DNA of 64,000 nucleotides from Gordius sp. MW1 (lineage: Eukaryota > Nematomorpha > Gordioida > Gordea > Gordiidae). The notes beneath the pieces are model-generated. The model was not told the origin of the DNA and made no database searches. It was given only the letters and a program-made list of their open reading frames with translations. Location: NCBI GenBank assembly GCA_964036665.1, contig OZ038532.1:19371037-19435036 (forward strand). The letters run 5' to 3'. The stretch's first letter is position 1, and every line of letters begins with the position of its first letter. Positions 24,066-36,204 of this stretch are shown piece by piece. A program made the translations under genes and the position numbers.

Positions 24066-24439
24066 AATATAAACCATTACAAAGAATTTGATTTTATGTA
24101 TCTAACGATTTGTTTCGTATTTTATTTCAAACCACGATTTGTGCTACTTTTATAAACGCTGTGCTACTTTTAACTCTATTCATAAAATTCTAAACAAATC
24201 TGACCTCCGGACCTATCCTACCTTAATTCTAAGAATCTCAGTAACTTTTATTCAATAAACTATTTATCTTTAGTCTAACTTTATGTCTAACTTAGCATCT
24301 TGAATGCTCCATTATGTAACTACTTATGCTGGCGGATGGCGATTGGCAATTAATCTTGTACCAAGTTGGTGTGCCACCATCTAAATTGCAGCATGGAAAC
24401 GATTGAAACTACGAATTTAAGATTATTGATGGAGATAAA

Positions 24440-26541
24440 ATGAAAAATATAGAAGAAATGGAGAAGATGGACGTTCAACCACTATTTAAAAAGCCAAAAT
24501 TTCCTCCAGCCAAACAAATATCTGGGGTATTGTGTTATTTTTATTTTTCTAAGCTAATTTGTAATTAGTAGTTATTTTGTAAAATATTGATATATAAAAT
24601 GTCTATCCATTTGTAATTGTGGTGCTTCCGATTATAGGGAGCTATAAATTTTATAAATTGTTTTGCTATCTAACGGTTTAATTATGTGCCTTATTACACT
24701 AATTAAATAATCACGCTATTTATATTAGTCAAACAAAAATGAAATTAGAAAGATTCCAATTCCGTCTCATAGATACACTCCTCTTAAAGAGAATTGGAAA
24801 AAACTTTATTTGCCAATTGTAGATCAATTAAAATTGCAAGTTAGATTTAATCTCAAAACACGAAATGTTGAGTTGAAGGTAATAGTTGCTTAATGCAAAC
24901 GCATTAACTTTCTTTATAGAGTAGTGAACACACGCTTGAAGATGGAGCTCTACAGAAAGGAGCTGATTTTATTAAGGCTTTTACAATGGGATTTGATATA
25001 GATGTAAATTTTGTCAAAGTTAATAGTATATTTTATAGGATGCCCTTGCCTTAGTACGTCTTGATGATTTATTTTTAGAATCGTTTGAAATTCAAGATGG
25101 TAAAGATTTATTTTATAATTAATTATTTGATGTGCATAATAATAGTATAATTTTCAAAATCATTTATTGAGATAATTTAAATCAAAATGTGATTAACAAC
25201 TATTTAAAATATAACATCAAACAACTATTTATATTATTTTATTGACTTTATATGATATTTCTGCCACCCTGTTTGTGTTTCATTATACTACCAATATTTG
25301 ATAATATTAATGGATTCAAAGTTATATATATTAATATTTAGTTAAGTTTTAACAGCTAAATTTAGTTGTTAAACATGTAAGTGTCCCTTAAACTGAAAAA
25401 AAATTTGGAATAGGCTTTAATCAAATAATATAATTGCATTTTATATCTATCTTCATCCAATCTAAGAAATTAAAAAATTAATTGATTTACAACTATTATT
25501 ATTTGTGGTAATAGTCAAACCATTAAAGGGAGATCATTTAAGTCGGGCTATAGGGAGGATAGCAGGCAAGCATGGAAAAACTAAATTTACCATTGAAAAC
25601 GTTACCAAAACAAGAATAGTTTTAGCTGAAAAGTAAGAAAAAATTTGCCTTTATATGCCCATTTACTTATTAATTATTTTACTTGAACCTTTGACTGTTA
25701 TATCTCTAAATTTATTTTCTACAATTACTTAGTTATATGTGCCATGGATGACAAGCTGCAAAATAGCTTTTAAATTTTATAATTTCCAGCCTAGATGATA
25801 TTAGTAATAACTTGGAATTCATTTTTAAAATTATGGCCATTCATGGGCCGAGCCAGAATTTACATAAGGGAGAGGGGTTTGATCATTAATTTAATTTTAG
25901 GAAATATTTAAAAGTATCTATACTATTTAATCATAGCAAATAATTAAATGTTTTATAAATTTTGATTACACCCTAATATATTTTAGATATACTTTTAAAA
26001 GCTTTATAACATTGTTTTTGACAAAAATAACATTTTATGATAATGATTCTTCAAACAATGCATATATATCCCCTAAATGTTTATGTATTGCTAAGTTGCT
26101 ACTAGTTTTTTATCTTATGTCTCTTATAAAATTTTTAATGCGCAATAATTGTTATTTCAATTGAATAAAACATTTTTTAAGTCTCATATATTTGTATATT
26201 GTGCTGAACAAAATCTCTTTTGGAATCTCACGTCTTAATGAATCAGGCTATAACAAAATGGCTCTATCTACAACTTTTGAAATTTTTTTTTGCTTTTAAT
26301 ATGTAATATTATTTTAAATTGCTTAATGTAGCAAAATTCACATACTCGGCTCTTATCAAAGCATACAAACCGCCCGTACCGCCATTTGCAACCTAATATT
26401 AGGTATAATTGATTTTGGAAATTGTGATTTTATTCTGACATTTTAAACTTTGATTCGTTCTTTAAATATCTAGGTAGTCCGGCAAACAAAGTATACGGTA
26501 ATATGCGCTCCATAGCATCCCGCCTATCGGAACGTTATTGA
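24440..26541 (+). CDS. PNO1: PNO1, KH-domain 40S ribosome assembly factor (7 exons)
   Basis: Exons: 24440-24526, 24729-24878, 24920-25003, 25039-25099, 25515-25632, 26332-26402, 26474-26541. All introns are GT-AG and the phases join exactly to give 212 residues. PNO1 (Dim2) binds pre-18S rRNA with NOB1 late in small-subunit maturation. The N-terminus [16 protein letters not shown] is short and variable. Diagnostic blocks follow: [86 protein letters not shown] (the GxxG-type KH loop region), [29 protein letters not shown] (with an upstream [11 protein letters not shown]) and [16 protein letters not shown] at the C-terminus. Family members end in nearly the same way, so the model is complete. 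Human PNO1 is about 250 residues; the difference lies in the N-terminal tail. The RTE LINE ends only ~375 bp upstream, so the promoter must be compact or lie within it. Confidence 0.95.
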
Positions 26542-26714
26542 AAAACGCCCTTGTTATATGACATTTATTTACCGCAATAAGGTGTTGTTTGATGAGTTTT
26601 TTTTAAATATTTTATTCATTGTTTTTATAAATTTTAAAAGCCTTGTGCATTTACTAAAATTTCTTTAAACTATGATTTTTATGTTATTTTTTAACGCGTA
26701 TCTTTGTTTTATAG

Positions 26715-26785
26715 GTGCTGATATCGGAGGCATCCATTATCCAAAAAAAACTTCAAAAAATAATCAAAAATACGTGATTAATTAA
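26715..26785 (+). CDS. Possible short terminal exon downstream of PNO1
   Basis: After an acceptor-like gttttatag the sequence reads ADIGGIHYPKKTSKNNQK then a few residues to a TAA at 26783-26785. Its lead phase (two bases) is the same as that of PNO1 exon 7, so it could be an alternative last exon spliced from PNO1 exon 6, or an exon of another gene. Using it would remove the conserved C-terminus. No further support. Confidence 0.2.
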
Positions 26786-27475
26786 ATGAGAGAAGATTAA
26801 TGAGATAGTCTATATAGTGAATATAAGATAATTTGTATTTTTGGGGGAAAGCTGACACACTTTTTTCCAAATTTCAATATCTTTATATTAAAATTCTAAT
26901 AAAGGGGAAGAAGTAAAAAATGTTTAAATATTAATGCTAGACTTAGGGGAAAATGGTGTTAGAATAGCCATAAAAATGAGATCCTCTTTAAAAAATTATT
27001 ATTTATTTCTTTAAAATTTTCAATTAAATTATAGATTTAAGATGTACTTTTACTATAAGAAAAAATTTGAGATTTTTTTTTTAAAATGAGTTAAAAAAAC
27101 AAAATTTATAAAATGCCTAAGACAAGTTAGCCTTGATCACAGGATAGCTTTAATGTTTTCACTATTTTTGGTGTAAACTAACTCGAATCAATAAAACGAT
27201 TTATTTTTATAACTTTCACTTACTCTGTCCCCATCTCCTCCACTCCCGCCCTTTTTTGTGTGCTTGGCTAGAATGGGGGGGGGGCAAGAAAAAAGGTTAG
27301 GGACAAAGAGTGAGTATGTATGTATGTAAACATCGCATAAGCATGTACTATCTTTTTCCATACATATTGGGAAAATTTTAATGCGGGGAGTGGGTTCAAA
27401 TTAACGCGGATAAGATTAAAAGTCTAGGTAGTACAAAAAATAAAACTATGGTCCTGTAGGTCAATAAATGGTCTA
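26786..27475. repeat. Diverged repeat sequence; no gene
   Basis: 26935-27215 is a worn, inverted relative of the 14834-15750 element. A GTAT-type microsatellite (gtatgtatgta) lies near 27315. Confidence 0.4.
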
Positions 27476-28226
27476 TAGAGATCTGCACGGGTAGGCCGGA
27501 CCCGCGGGCGGGTACGGACGGACTTGGTATAAAAATTTTAAACGGGCCGGGCCCGGACGGGCTTAGCAATTAATGGAACGGGCTTGGGCGGGCCTGAGAT
27601 TATTTTAACGGGCTTGAACCGGCCTGACGTTTTATAAACGGGCCAGTTATGTAAACGGTCATAGAATTACAAAGGTTCTTAAAAGTTAAACAATTATATA
27701 AATATGTGATCTTTAATATAGATTATTAATTGCCTACATTTTTTAACCTCTAATTGAATATCCTGTAGGATTCATTCATTTTTCAAGTGCTAAATTTGAC
27801 TTTAAAACATTTTTATTCTATTTGCTATAGATTTTTGTTTAATTTAAGATTATAGCCTCGTATATTCTTTTATAAGTCAATTAATTATTTACAATGCACC
27901 TAAATTTTTGTTTTTAATTTGATCATAAATTTTACTAGTATAATTATTATTAGTGCAATATAATTTATGTTTTTTAAGAATATGTTAAAAAATAAAATAA
28001 ATTGTTGTGAAATTCAAGAAGTTATTGGGCCGTTCGCGGAGTTGTTTTGAAAAATTAGAACGGGCTTGGGCGGGCCTGACGTTTTTTTAAACGGGGGAAA
28101 CGGGCCTGAAAAATTTACGGACGGGCCTGAAGTGTTACAGAAAATACGGGCGGGCACGGGCCTTCAAGTTGTGACAACCGGTATGGGCGGGCCGACCTTC
28201 TAAAAACAGCTCGTTGCAAATCTCTA
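27476..28226. mobile_element. hAT-like element (TIR TAGAGATCTGCA) with GGGCGGGC arrays
   Basis: Left end tagagatctgcacgggt, right end ttgcaaatctcta. The first ~180 bp and the last ~190 bp carry many copies of acgggc, gggcggg and related words. No open frame. Flanking 8-mers do not match well, so the duplication is lost or the ends are slightly misplaced. Confidence 0.7.
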
Positions 28227-28730
28227 TTAGGATTATTTAAATATTATTAGAAACAAATATAAATGGCGTGGGAATATATCTTCAAAAAACGTTAAAGCCA
28301 TGTTTTTCCTGAACTCATTTATCAGAGAATCTGGACGCCTATGGGAAAAACTAAAAGCCCTGTTATTATTTAGCGTAAAATTCTCTATCGGTATTATTTA
28401 TCAGATCGCGATATCTACTCAAATTAATATTTATACAGCGGTTCGGGTCAAAATGTAAAATAAATATAGCATAGGCTTGTTTATTATGGAGTATTGTCTA
28501 AATTTTGTTTTAATTTTTTTATATGGCTTTAAATTACAATAAATATTTTATCGACATAATAGATCCCATCATTGCGAGAATTTTTTTTTTGAATTCTAGC
28601 ATTCCTAGAAGAAAAACAAGCAGCGACATGCAATAGCTCCGCTATTGCCTGTTACGACCACGCATCTAAAAATGTCACAGGTATCGAAAGTGTATCTCAA
28701 AAAATTTACAGGTGCTAAATTGTTCTATTG
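28227..28730. other. No gene seen
   Basis: AT-rich sequence without a recognisable feature. Confidence 0.3.
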
Positions 28731-28731
28731 G

Positions 28732-29636
28732 TCAGTACCAAGAGACGGTCTATAAATACATAAGAGTAAAAAAAACGAAAAAAAATTTCGATTCACACTT
28801 TGGCCAATGGTCATTTTTTTCCATTGGTCAGTACCAAGAGACGGTCTATAAATTAGAGGTGTGCACGGATCAATCCGATCCGTCCGAACTCGGATTCGGA
28901 CGGATGGGATCAACATTTTAATTTTGGAAGTCGGATCGGATCAACATTTTATTTTAGTCCGATCGGATCGGATTTTCAAATTTAAAATAAACAATAATAA
29001 TTAAATTAATAATTTTTAGTATACCTTTTCATAATTATCTTTGCATTCTTTTTTTAATTTACCATTTTTTATGCCCAATACCACCTCTCACCTTGTATTT
29101 TCCTAGCGTTTTTCCCTAGCTTGACTTTTTTGTTTGGCGAGAAAGGAGCTAGTGTCAATGATAAACTTATTTTTATGTATTTTGAATTTAATCATTAATA
29201 AAAAGTTCTGTTCGTAAAATTTTAATTTAAAAATTTCGGATCGTATCGTATTTAGATTTTAAAAAACTCGGATCGGATTTAGATTTTAAAAAACTCGGAT
29301 CGGATCGGATGGATACAAAAATTTTCAAAAACCTCTCGGATCGGGTCAAAAAAATTTGATCCGTGCACACCTCTACCATAAATAAATAAGAGTCAAAAAA
29401 AAACGAGAAAAAAAAATTCGATTCACACTTTGGCCATTGGTCATTTTTTCCATTGGTTAGTACCAAGAGACCGTCTATAAATACATAAGAGTCAAAAAAA
29501 AAATTTCGATTCACACTTTAGCCAATGGTTATTTTTTTCCATTGGTCAGTGTACCAAGAGACAGATATAAATACATAAGTCAAAAAAAAAAATTTCGATT
29601 CACAATTTGGCCAATGGTCATTTTTTCCATTGGTCA
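28732..29636 (+). repeat. Tandem ~90-bp repeat, about four units, one split by a hAT MITE
   Basis: Units begin near 28732, 28825, 29455 and 29543. Each reads ggtcagtaccaagagacggt, ctataaatacataagagtc, an A-rich tract, ttcgattcacactttggcc and aatggtcattttttccatt. The last part forms a short inverted repeat (ccaatgg...ccattgg). Unit 2 is interrupted by the element at 28854-29375. Fragments recur near 31330-31400. Confidence 0.8.
28854..29375. mobile_element. hAT MITE (TIR TAGAGGTGTGCACGG) with CGGATCGGATC arrays
   Basis: Perfect 20-bp inverted ends (tagaggtgtgcacggatcaa). Flanking 8-mers CTATAAAT and CCATAAAT differ at one base. Next to each end is an array of cggatcggat words. 522 bp, no coding sequence. 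It is inserted in a tandem-repeat unit. Confidence 0.9.
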
Positions 29637-29732
29637 GCAGCCAGCGGACGGCCAAAAACCCCTATTATCAATGGTACTAACATGAACAATATATTAATTT
29701 AAAAAAAAAAAAAAAATTTGCCCTTGTAGAGA

Positions 29733-30075
29733 ATTATGTTCTCTACTTTTACTTTTATTATAACCCAAAATAAAAATGATTCAAACTGAATAATATTTAG
29801 TTAAAACATCTTGTTTATATAGTAGCGAGGTGAGTGGTGAAATAATAAGATTAAGATATATGAATAGTGAGGGTTGTGAATGCTCGAATAATAGAGGTTA
29901 AGTTGTATGAATAGGTAACCAATGATCGAGTTTATATATTCAAATAATAAAGGTTAAGTTTTGCCTAGGTAACCGATGAGCGAGTTGCTTTATTCAAATT
30001 ACCTAGAAGGTTAAATTCTTTCCTATGTAAAGATATTATTCCAAGTAAGTATATTCAAATAAGAAAGGTTAGTGT
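29733..30075 (+). repeat. Direct-repeat copy of the segment at 30757-30995
   Basis: Shares tagttaaaacatcttgttta, tagtagcgaggtgagtggt and gaatagtgagggttgtgaat with 30757-30995, about 1 kb further on. Confidence 0.75.
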
Positions 30076-30756
30076 AACCATATGATTCCCCCACCAGTTT
30101 CACGGAGTGAAGTATTCTGCCAATTTAACAGGCCAATGTTGTTTAGAGTTTGCACTAGTGTTTGCTGGTGTGGTGACCGAGGCGTGAGTGATTATTGGAA
30201 GTTGATGTGCTATCCATTATTTAGTAGATTTGTCGGGGCAGACCTATCTATTTTAGAAGCGCATTATTCCCTCAGTTAAATCGGTCAGTATTGGTTAGAA
30301 CTTTGGTAGTGGTAGTAGTTAAGTGTTGTTGCTTTGTTGAACGTTGTCCTTGCTAGTTATAATAGGCCATATGATGTTGCTTATTATAGGATGTGTTTTG
30401 CAGTGAGGCCATTGGCAGTGCAGTGGTCAATTGTACGTTCGGTAGACGATGTTGTTGCTTGTGTAGTGTTGTAGTAGGGTCACATGGTTTTCTTTCGTTT
30501 TAACAATCAGATAGGTACGTAGTTTGTATCTTTTACAGCAGTAGTACCATATGGATGCCGGATTGAGAAGATAAAGCCCTATATCTGAATTGTTTTATTT
30601 TTAACTAAGAAAACCAAACACCATTACTAAAGGGACTGTCATGGGGAGAAAAATATGTCTCCCCGAAAGTCGGGGTCAATGTGGACCTGGGTTATAAATT
30701 TTTAAGGGGGAGGGAGAAAAAAAATTCGGCTCCCCCGAAAATTCGGGGTCACCATT
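30076..30756. other. No gene recognised
   Basis: A short open frame at 30082-30279 has no recognisable motif. Near 30650-30755 are copies of ctccccgaaagtcggggt-like imperfect palindromes. Confidence 0.35.
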
Positions 30757-31183
30757 TGTAGAGAAATATTTTCTCTACTTTAGCTTTATTATAACCCCCA
30801 ATATAAATGATTCAATATATTTAGTTAAAACATCTTGTTTATATAGTAGCGAGGTGAGTGGTAAAATAATAAATTAAGATATATGAATAGTGAGGGTTGT
30901 GAATGCTCGAATAATAAAGGTTAAGTTGTGTGAATAAGTAACCAATGATCGAGTTATAAAGGTTAAGTTTTTGCCTAAATTTAACCTTCTAGGTCATTAG
31001 AATAAAACTTGCTCGTCCGAAGAACTTAACCATTCACACCCATCACTATTCATATATCTTAACCTTATTATTTCACCACTCACCTCGCTACTATATAAAC
31101 AAGATGTTTTAACTAAATATAATTCATTTGGAATCATTTTTATTTTGGGTTATAATAAAGCTAATGTGGAGAACATATTTCTC
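30756..31183. repeat. Foldback (large inverted repeat) with ~165-bp arms
   Basis: The left arm starts at 30757 (tagagaaatattttctctac...) and the right arm is its inverted copy ending at 31183. Both contain aaaacatcttgtttatatag and tagcgaggtgagtgg. The spacer is short. Transcription would give a long hairpin. Confidence 0.8.
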
Positions 31184-31310
31184 TACACCCTCGCCGGGAT
31201 TCGAACCCACATCATTAGAAGCATAGGCCTTTGTGGGGGGGGGGGGCACAGGGACCCATATCAGTATAGGCATAGGCCCTTGTAGGTGGGGGCACAGGGT
31301 AATTATAATG
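31184..31310 (-). repeat. tRNA-derived repeat (SINE-like) with B box
   Basis: The minus strand holds gggttcgaatcccggcgagg, a canonical RNA polymerase III B box plus T-stem. The adjoining cacaaaggcctatgcttc and gatatgggtccctgtgcc units are repeated twice. Similar pieces occur at 31474-31491 and 32494-32575. Confidence 0.6.
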
Positions 31311-31491
31311 TTAGCCAAATAGCAATTTTAAAAAAAACGAGAAAAAATTCGATTCACAATTTGGCCAATGGTCATTTTTTTCATTGGTCAGCAGCCAGTG
31401 GACGGCCAAAAAGCCATATTATCAATGGTACTAACAAGAACATAATTTAAAAAAAAAATAAGAAAAAATTTGCCCTCGCCGGAATTCGAAC

Positions 31492-32179
31492 TAGAGACCT
31501 GCAAAGTCATTTATTTCAACCCGAACCCGACCCAAAAGCGTTTTTAAATTTTCAACCCGAACCTTACCCGAAAGCGTTTTGAAATTTTCAACCCGGACTA
31601 GACGGAGTAGAAAAATTTGAGGATGAAAAATTTATTCGACAGAAATGATCATACTTTTTTGTTGATTCATGAATAGTTAGTTATATCTTTATGTAGTTAA
31701 ATTTATAATTTACTGTATAGACTATACACAATAATAAATAATTATTTGTTAATATTTTACCTTTCGTGATTCACCTTTAAATTGAATATTTAATTATATC
31801 TTTATGTAGTTAAATTTATAAATACTCTATAGACTATAAACAATAATAAATACTCATTTGTTGATATTTAACCTTGATTCAGCTTTAAATTTAAATTTGC
31901 CTCCAAATTAAACGAATTAAAAAAATAGAAAAGGAAATTGATTATATGAATGAATGATTATAATTAGTTATAGAATTCGATATTGTTTTACAAACATGAT
32001 AATAGCATTAATTTAACAAATACGTTTGGTTCATTTTGTAATGTAAGATTCAAGATCCTTTGACCCGACTCTATAAATCCAACCCGACCCGAATGCATTC
32101 TAAAATTTTCAACCCGGACCCGACCCGAAAGCGTTTTTAAATTTTTAACCCGAACCCGGGTGACCCGTGCAGGCCTCTA
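31492..32179. mobile_element. hAT element (TIR TAGAGACCTGCA) with ACCCGACCCGAA arrays
   Basis: Left end tagagacctgcaaag, right end gtgcaggcctcta. Flanking 8-mers ATTCGAAC and ATTTGAAC differ at one base. Both ends carry repeated words such as caacccgaacccgacccg. 688 bp, no open frame. The target is the B-box region of the tRNA-derived repeat, so this element landed inside a SINE. Confidence 0.85.
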
Positions 32180-32493
32180 ATTTGAACCCACAGACGAGTT
32201 CAAACAACGTGACACGTTCTGTGCGGACGCGTTCGGCGTGACATAAACAAATGGAAAGTTAGCCCATAAACATAGCAATAAACTCGTGCCTTCGGCCCTC
32301 GTGGGAAGGGGGAGAAGGGAAGAGGGGAAGGGAAGGGGGGACGACTCATCTATACTTCGTATAAATGTATCATATTTGCTATGCAATTTATGGGCGAGAA
32401 AGGTGGGGCGAGAATGCCTATAGGGGGGTATTAAATGCCTAATGATTAATTAATTATTTATACAAATTTTCCATTTAATTAAAAAAAAATTCC

Positions 32494-32575
32494 CCTCTCC
32501 GGGATCGGAACCCACATCAGGAGAGGCATAGGCTTTTGTAGGGGCACAGGGACCCATATCAGTAGAGGCATAGGG
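32494..32575 (-). repeat. tRNA-derived repeat fragment
   Basis: Minus strand gggttccgatcccggagagg is a worn B box, followed by the same ctatgcctctactgatatgg unit as at 31184-31310. Confidence 0.5.
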
Positions 32576-33402
32576 TAATTATCGATGTTAACCAATTGAA
32601 TTATTCATTACTAAGTCTTTTTTAGGAGAAAAGGTCATACATTGGTTTTTTTAACTAATGGGTGTCAAAGATTAATTGGTAATAAAATGTATTTGTAATT
32701 AAATTTCTAATATGATCTATGCCTATTAATTTCAGGGGTGTTCAGAAATTAGGCCAATCTATCTAGATTTAGGTTATTAGGTAGTCTGGTTATAATTAAA
32801 ATACTACGTAATTATCCTTAACACATTTCATTTCGTCTAAATTAACAAAGTTAGGTGAACACTCATGGGAAATAACACGAAATATATTTATTATAAATAA
32901 TAGGGAATTTTTTTTTAATTCTGCCCCCCTCCCCCAATTTAAAACCTGCGTAAGTCCATGTACTAAACTAAGAATAAGTTAATTCAATACAAACATACTT
33001 TAGATAAATCAGAAGATATTTATGATCAAATAATTAATTTTCAGTAACTAATCCATGAATAAATAGATTACTCACCAAAAGATTTCTAAAAATTATTAAA
33101 TCAAAATCTATGTAGAGTCTATAAAAAATTTCAAGTTATTATTATAGTTATATTACAAAAAAGGCAATTAAATATGATAATAACTTTTTGAATTTGGAAT
33201 TAAATTAATAAGAATTCCATCAGAAGATATTTACATTGCCAATTAATTTATAATCTAGATTATTTAACGTTGAATTGATAGATATTTAAAAATATAGCCG
33301 GTTAACGTGTATTTATACACCGTTTCAAATAGTTCCCAAAATATTAAAAAAAAAATAAATGTTATAGCTATAATATATAAGTGATATTATCCCAAAACTA
33401 TT
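32576..33402. other. No gene seen
   Basis: AT-rich intergenic sequence, one poly-C/poly-T stretch near 32920. Confidence 0.3.
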
Positions 33403-33406
33403 TTCA

Positions 33407-33478
33407 GGTCTCATAGTTCAGTGGATTAAACGTCTGACTTAGGTTCAATAGATACTAGGTTCGATTCCCGCACGTATG
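33407..33478 (+). tRNA. tRNA-like sequence (probable pseudogene or SINE head)
   Basis: It begins gtctcatagttcagtgg (A-box-like) and has the B box ggttcgattcc at about 33469. A plausible anticodon loop cttaggt (anticodon TAG) lies between short pairing arms, but the acceptor and T stems are poorly paired. GA microsatellites follow at 33512. Confidence 0.45.
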
Positions 33479-33841
33479 TCGTTTTAATTAAAAACAATTA
33501 AAATCGATAACGAGAGAGAGAGATGATGTGGGGAGGATACACGCGTGTGTATTACTATTCTAACACAGCGAGGGAGATAGAGATGAGGGGTGGGGCACTT
33601 CTTATGCATTAATCACGTAGAGCAATTCCCCTCCTTATCTAAAAAGTAAACAAAAGCGTGACAAGACAAGACATCGGTAAACAAAGCAAGACATCGGTAA
33701 ACAAAATCAAAAGCGAGCCCATAAAGCATAGCAATTAATAAACTTTGCTAATACAGCCTTTTAAGGCATTGTAGGCGTATCAATTAATCTACCATAACAA
33801 ATCATGCTATAAATCATTGTTTTATAAATCATATAACGTCA

Positions 33842-35704
33842 TCTTATATATAAAAATGAAACTATGTATATATGTATGCCGCTCTAAGGTTATATAATTC
33901 AACAATAATAAAATTCAACATAGCAATAAAGCGCACGAATTGGCTACAAGCTTAAAAGTAAGCAAGATCACATGATTTTCGCCAGATAGCCATTGGTTAA
34001 AAGTGTTCTAACGCCAAATTTAAAGCGTAAAAAAACGCGTGATATTTCTGTGTACATTATAAATCTCAACATAGGATTTGGATATTATTCCATTCTCCAT
34101 TCCTTTGTATTAATATCAGAATATATACAGATTCCATCTACATGGCCTTACTTTTCATTCTAAAGTTTTTAATTAAACATCTTACTAAATAGGTCAATTT
34201 CCATCTACATTTTGTGTTGTTATGTATAATCATTTGTGTAGCTAATACACAATATAAAAACTGGTCTTTATATTTACCCAAACAAAATTTGTCTTTATAA
34301 GAATTATCCTCTAACAATCTTTTGCTATGTGTTATAATTATATACCAATAAAAAATAAATTTGGGTGTGGTTTTCTTTAAACAAATCTAGTTTTAGAACA
34401 TAAACTATATTATATATATACAAATCTAGTAAAGTCAACAAATTTAGTAATAAAACAAAAGAAATACATAAGTCAACAAATCTAAACATAAAAAATCTAG
34501 TTTTAGAAATTAAAAATATATATTTGTAAACAAATCTATTTTAGGGTATTATATGTATGTACAAGTCACCAAGCATAAAATATAACTATATAAGATTAAC
34601 ATCACAGATTCATTATTTATATGGATATCTTTAAACAAATCTAGTTTTAGAACATAAACTATATATATGTGAACAAAACAAAGTCAACAAATTTAGTAAT
34701 AAAACAAAACAAATACATAAGTCAACAAAAAAACATAAAAAATATATATAAGTCTAAAAATCTAGTTTTAGAAATTAAAAATATATATTTGTAAACAAAT
34801 CTAATTTTAGGGTATTATATGTATTTACAAGTCTAAAATATAACTATAAGATTATCATCACAAGATTAGCCATTTATAGTTTGTCTACAAATTTCAAAAT
34901 ACTAGTCAATTTAGACATACATCAATCAAATTCTGATTGACCTGTTTAACTTTTTTACGAATCAGCAATATAACCTGACACCGCCACCAATTTTGGAAAA
35001 CTACCGGACCGATTTGGCTCAAAATTTCACAGTTTATTCCCCACACTCCAGAGCGTGTTTTAAGATTTGTTCGAGCCAAATCGGTCCTAGTTTTCGATCG
35101 AGTTTGTTTTATAGGTTTTGACGTTTAATCGAACGTCAATCAAACGCAACCTCATCACGTACTGCCTATCTCTCGTGTAGGTAGTGTGATAAATGTAGGC
35201 ATGTGTCGCGGAAAATGGAAACTTTTTATGCGCTTTGAAACATCAGTCATTTTTTTGCTTATTTTTCAGGTCAATTATTATTTTTATAGGACGGTCGTGT
35301 CCCCTCCTGCGTGGCTAAATTAATTAAAAAATCTAATTTTGTCATTTTTTGCTCGTTAAATAAGGAGAAAAATGAAAATACTTTTAACAAAGTGCCGATA
35401 AATTTTGATATATCTCAGTTCTTCGGACATTATTAAGTTCAGAATTAAAAGTTTTATTATGAAACAAATAATTATGATATTGTTTCTTAATTACAAAAAA
35501 TTAAAAAAAAATTGCTTGAAGGGCCAGGTTTCTCTATTGGGTGAGCCTTGGGCCCTCTTTAACTATTTGTTTAAAAATTTTTGCATAATAAACACTTACC
35601 AATTATATTTGATATATTCTTAATCTATTGAAATTTATCTATAAGCATATATTCTGCGAATACACCCGGGTAAATGGCAAAACAACGTTTGCCGGGTCAG
35701 CTAG
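33842..35704 (+). mobile_element. Non-autonomous Helitron, 1.86 kb, complete ends
   Basis: The 5' end is TCTTATATATAAAAATGAAA, preceded by A. The 3' end is CAGCTAG followed by T, with a GC-rich hairpin (ggcaaaac-aac-gtttgcc) 9 bases before it. TC...CTRR ends, a subterminal hairpin and A/T insertion are the Helitron signature, with no target duplication. The interior contains ctaccggaccgatttggctc, common in animal Helitron-like elements, and a ~254-bp tandem duplication. No Rep/helicase coding sequence. Confidence 0.85.
34381..34850 (+). repeat. ~254-bp tandem duplication inside the Helitron
   Basis: acaaatctagttttagaaca recurs at 34381 and 34635 with similar following sequence (gtcaacaaatttagtaataa). 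Confidence 0.75.
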
Positions 35705-36204
35705 TAAAATATATTACAAGCTACCAAATCACATATCTGTAAAAACGATCGCTCGCGTGCCGTAACAATTTTGCGCCGAGAGGAGGGAATCAGCATCAAC
35801 GATGATTTTAAAGTGAGTATATATAAATAATTTAGACGTATATACATATTGCCCCTATTTGATCGCGTTTACAATCAAAGATCCATATAGATTGGATAAT
35901 TATAATCACGATTTTTCTATTATGAAATGTAAGATTTATGATATAAGTTTAAAATTAAACGAGTCATGCGCGTGATATCGAAGGCACTATAATCTCGAGG
36001 AACCAACTTTCAACTATCTTTCTTTTGAGAAAAATAACCAGTGGAATTGTGACATGACTCTAAGTTAATAGTTGTAAAATTATTTTTTTCTCGGATTGGA
36101 TCGATTATAAGAGGTGGAATGAGTTCACGATTGCATTGCTTTCCCGAGGGAAAAAATCATCGAATTGATAAGAAAAAGGTGGTACTCCTTAGAGGAGACC
36201 TCCT
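35705..36204. other. Downstream region of the fucosyltransferase gene (minus strand)
   Basis: No second gene seen. It would contain the 3' UTR. No clean AATAAA was found on the minus strand close to the stop. Confidence 0.35.

Noticed and set aside
28712-29514. Frames repeating IDGLLVLTNGK-like and YRPSLGTDQ-like text
   Set aside because: They read through the ~90-bp tandem repeat and the CGGATC array; repetitive by construction, not a protein.
28732-29636. Regularly repeated units considered as a CRISPR array
   Set aside because: Units are ~90 bp, adjacent, without unique spacers, and the genome is eukaryotic.
30082-30279. 65-codon plus-strand frame with several cysteines
   Set aside because: No splice context, no signal peptide and no poly(A) signal; lies among repeats.
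33407-33478. Functional tRNA gene
   Set aside because: A and B boxes are present but acceptor and T stems do not pair; kept only as tRNA-like.
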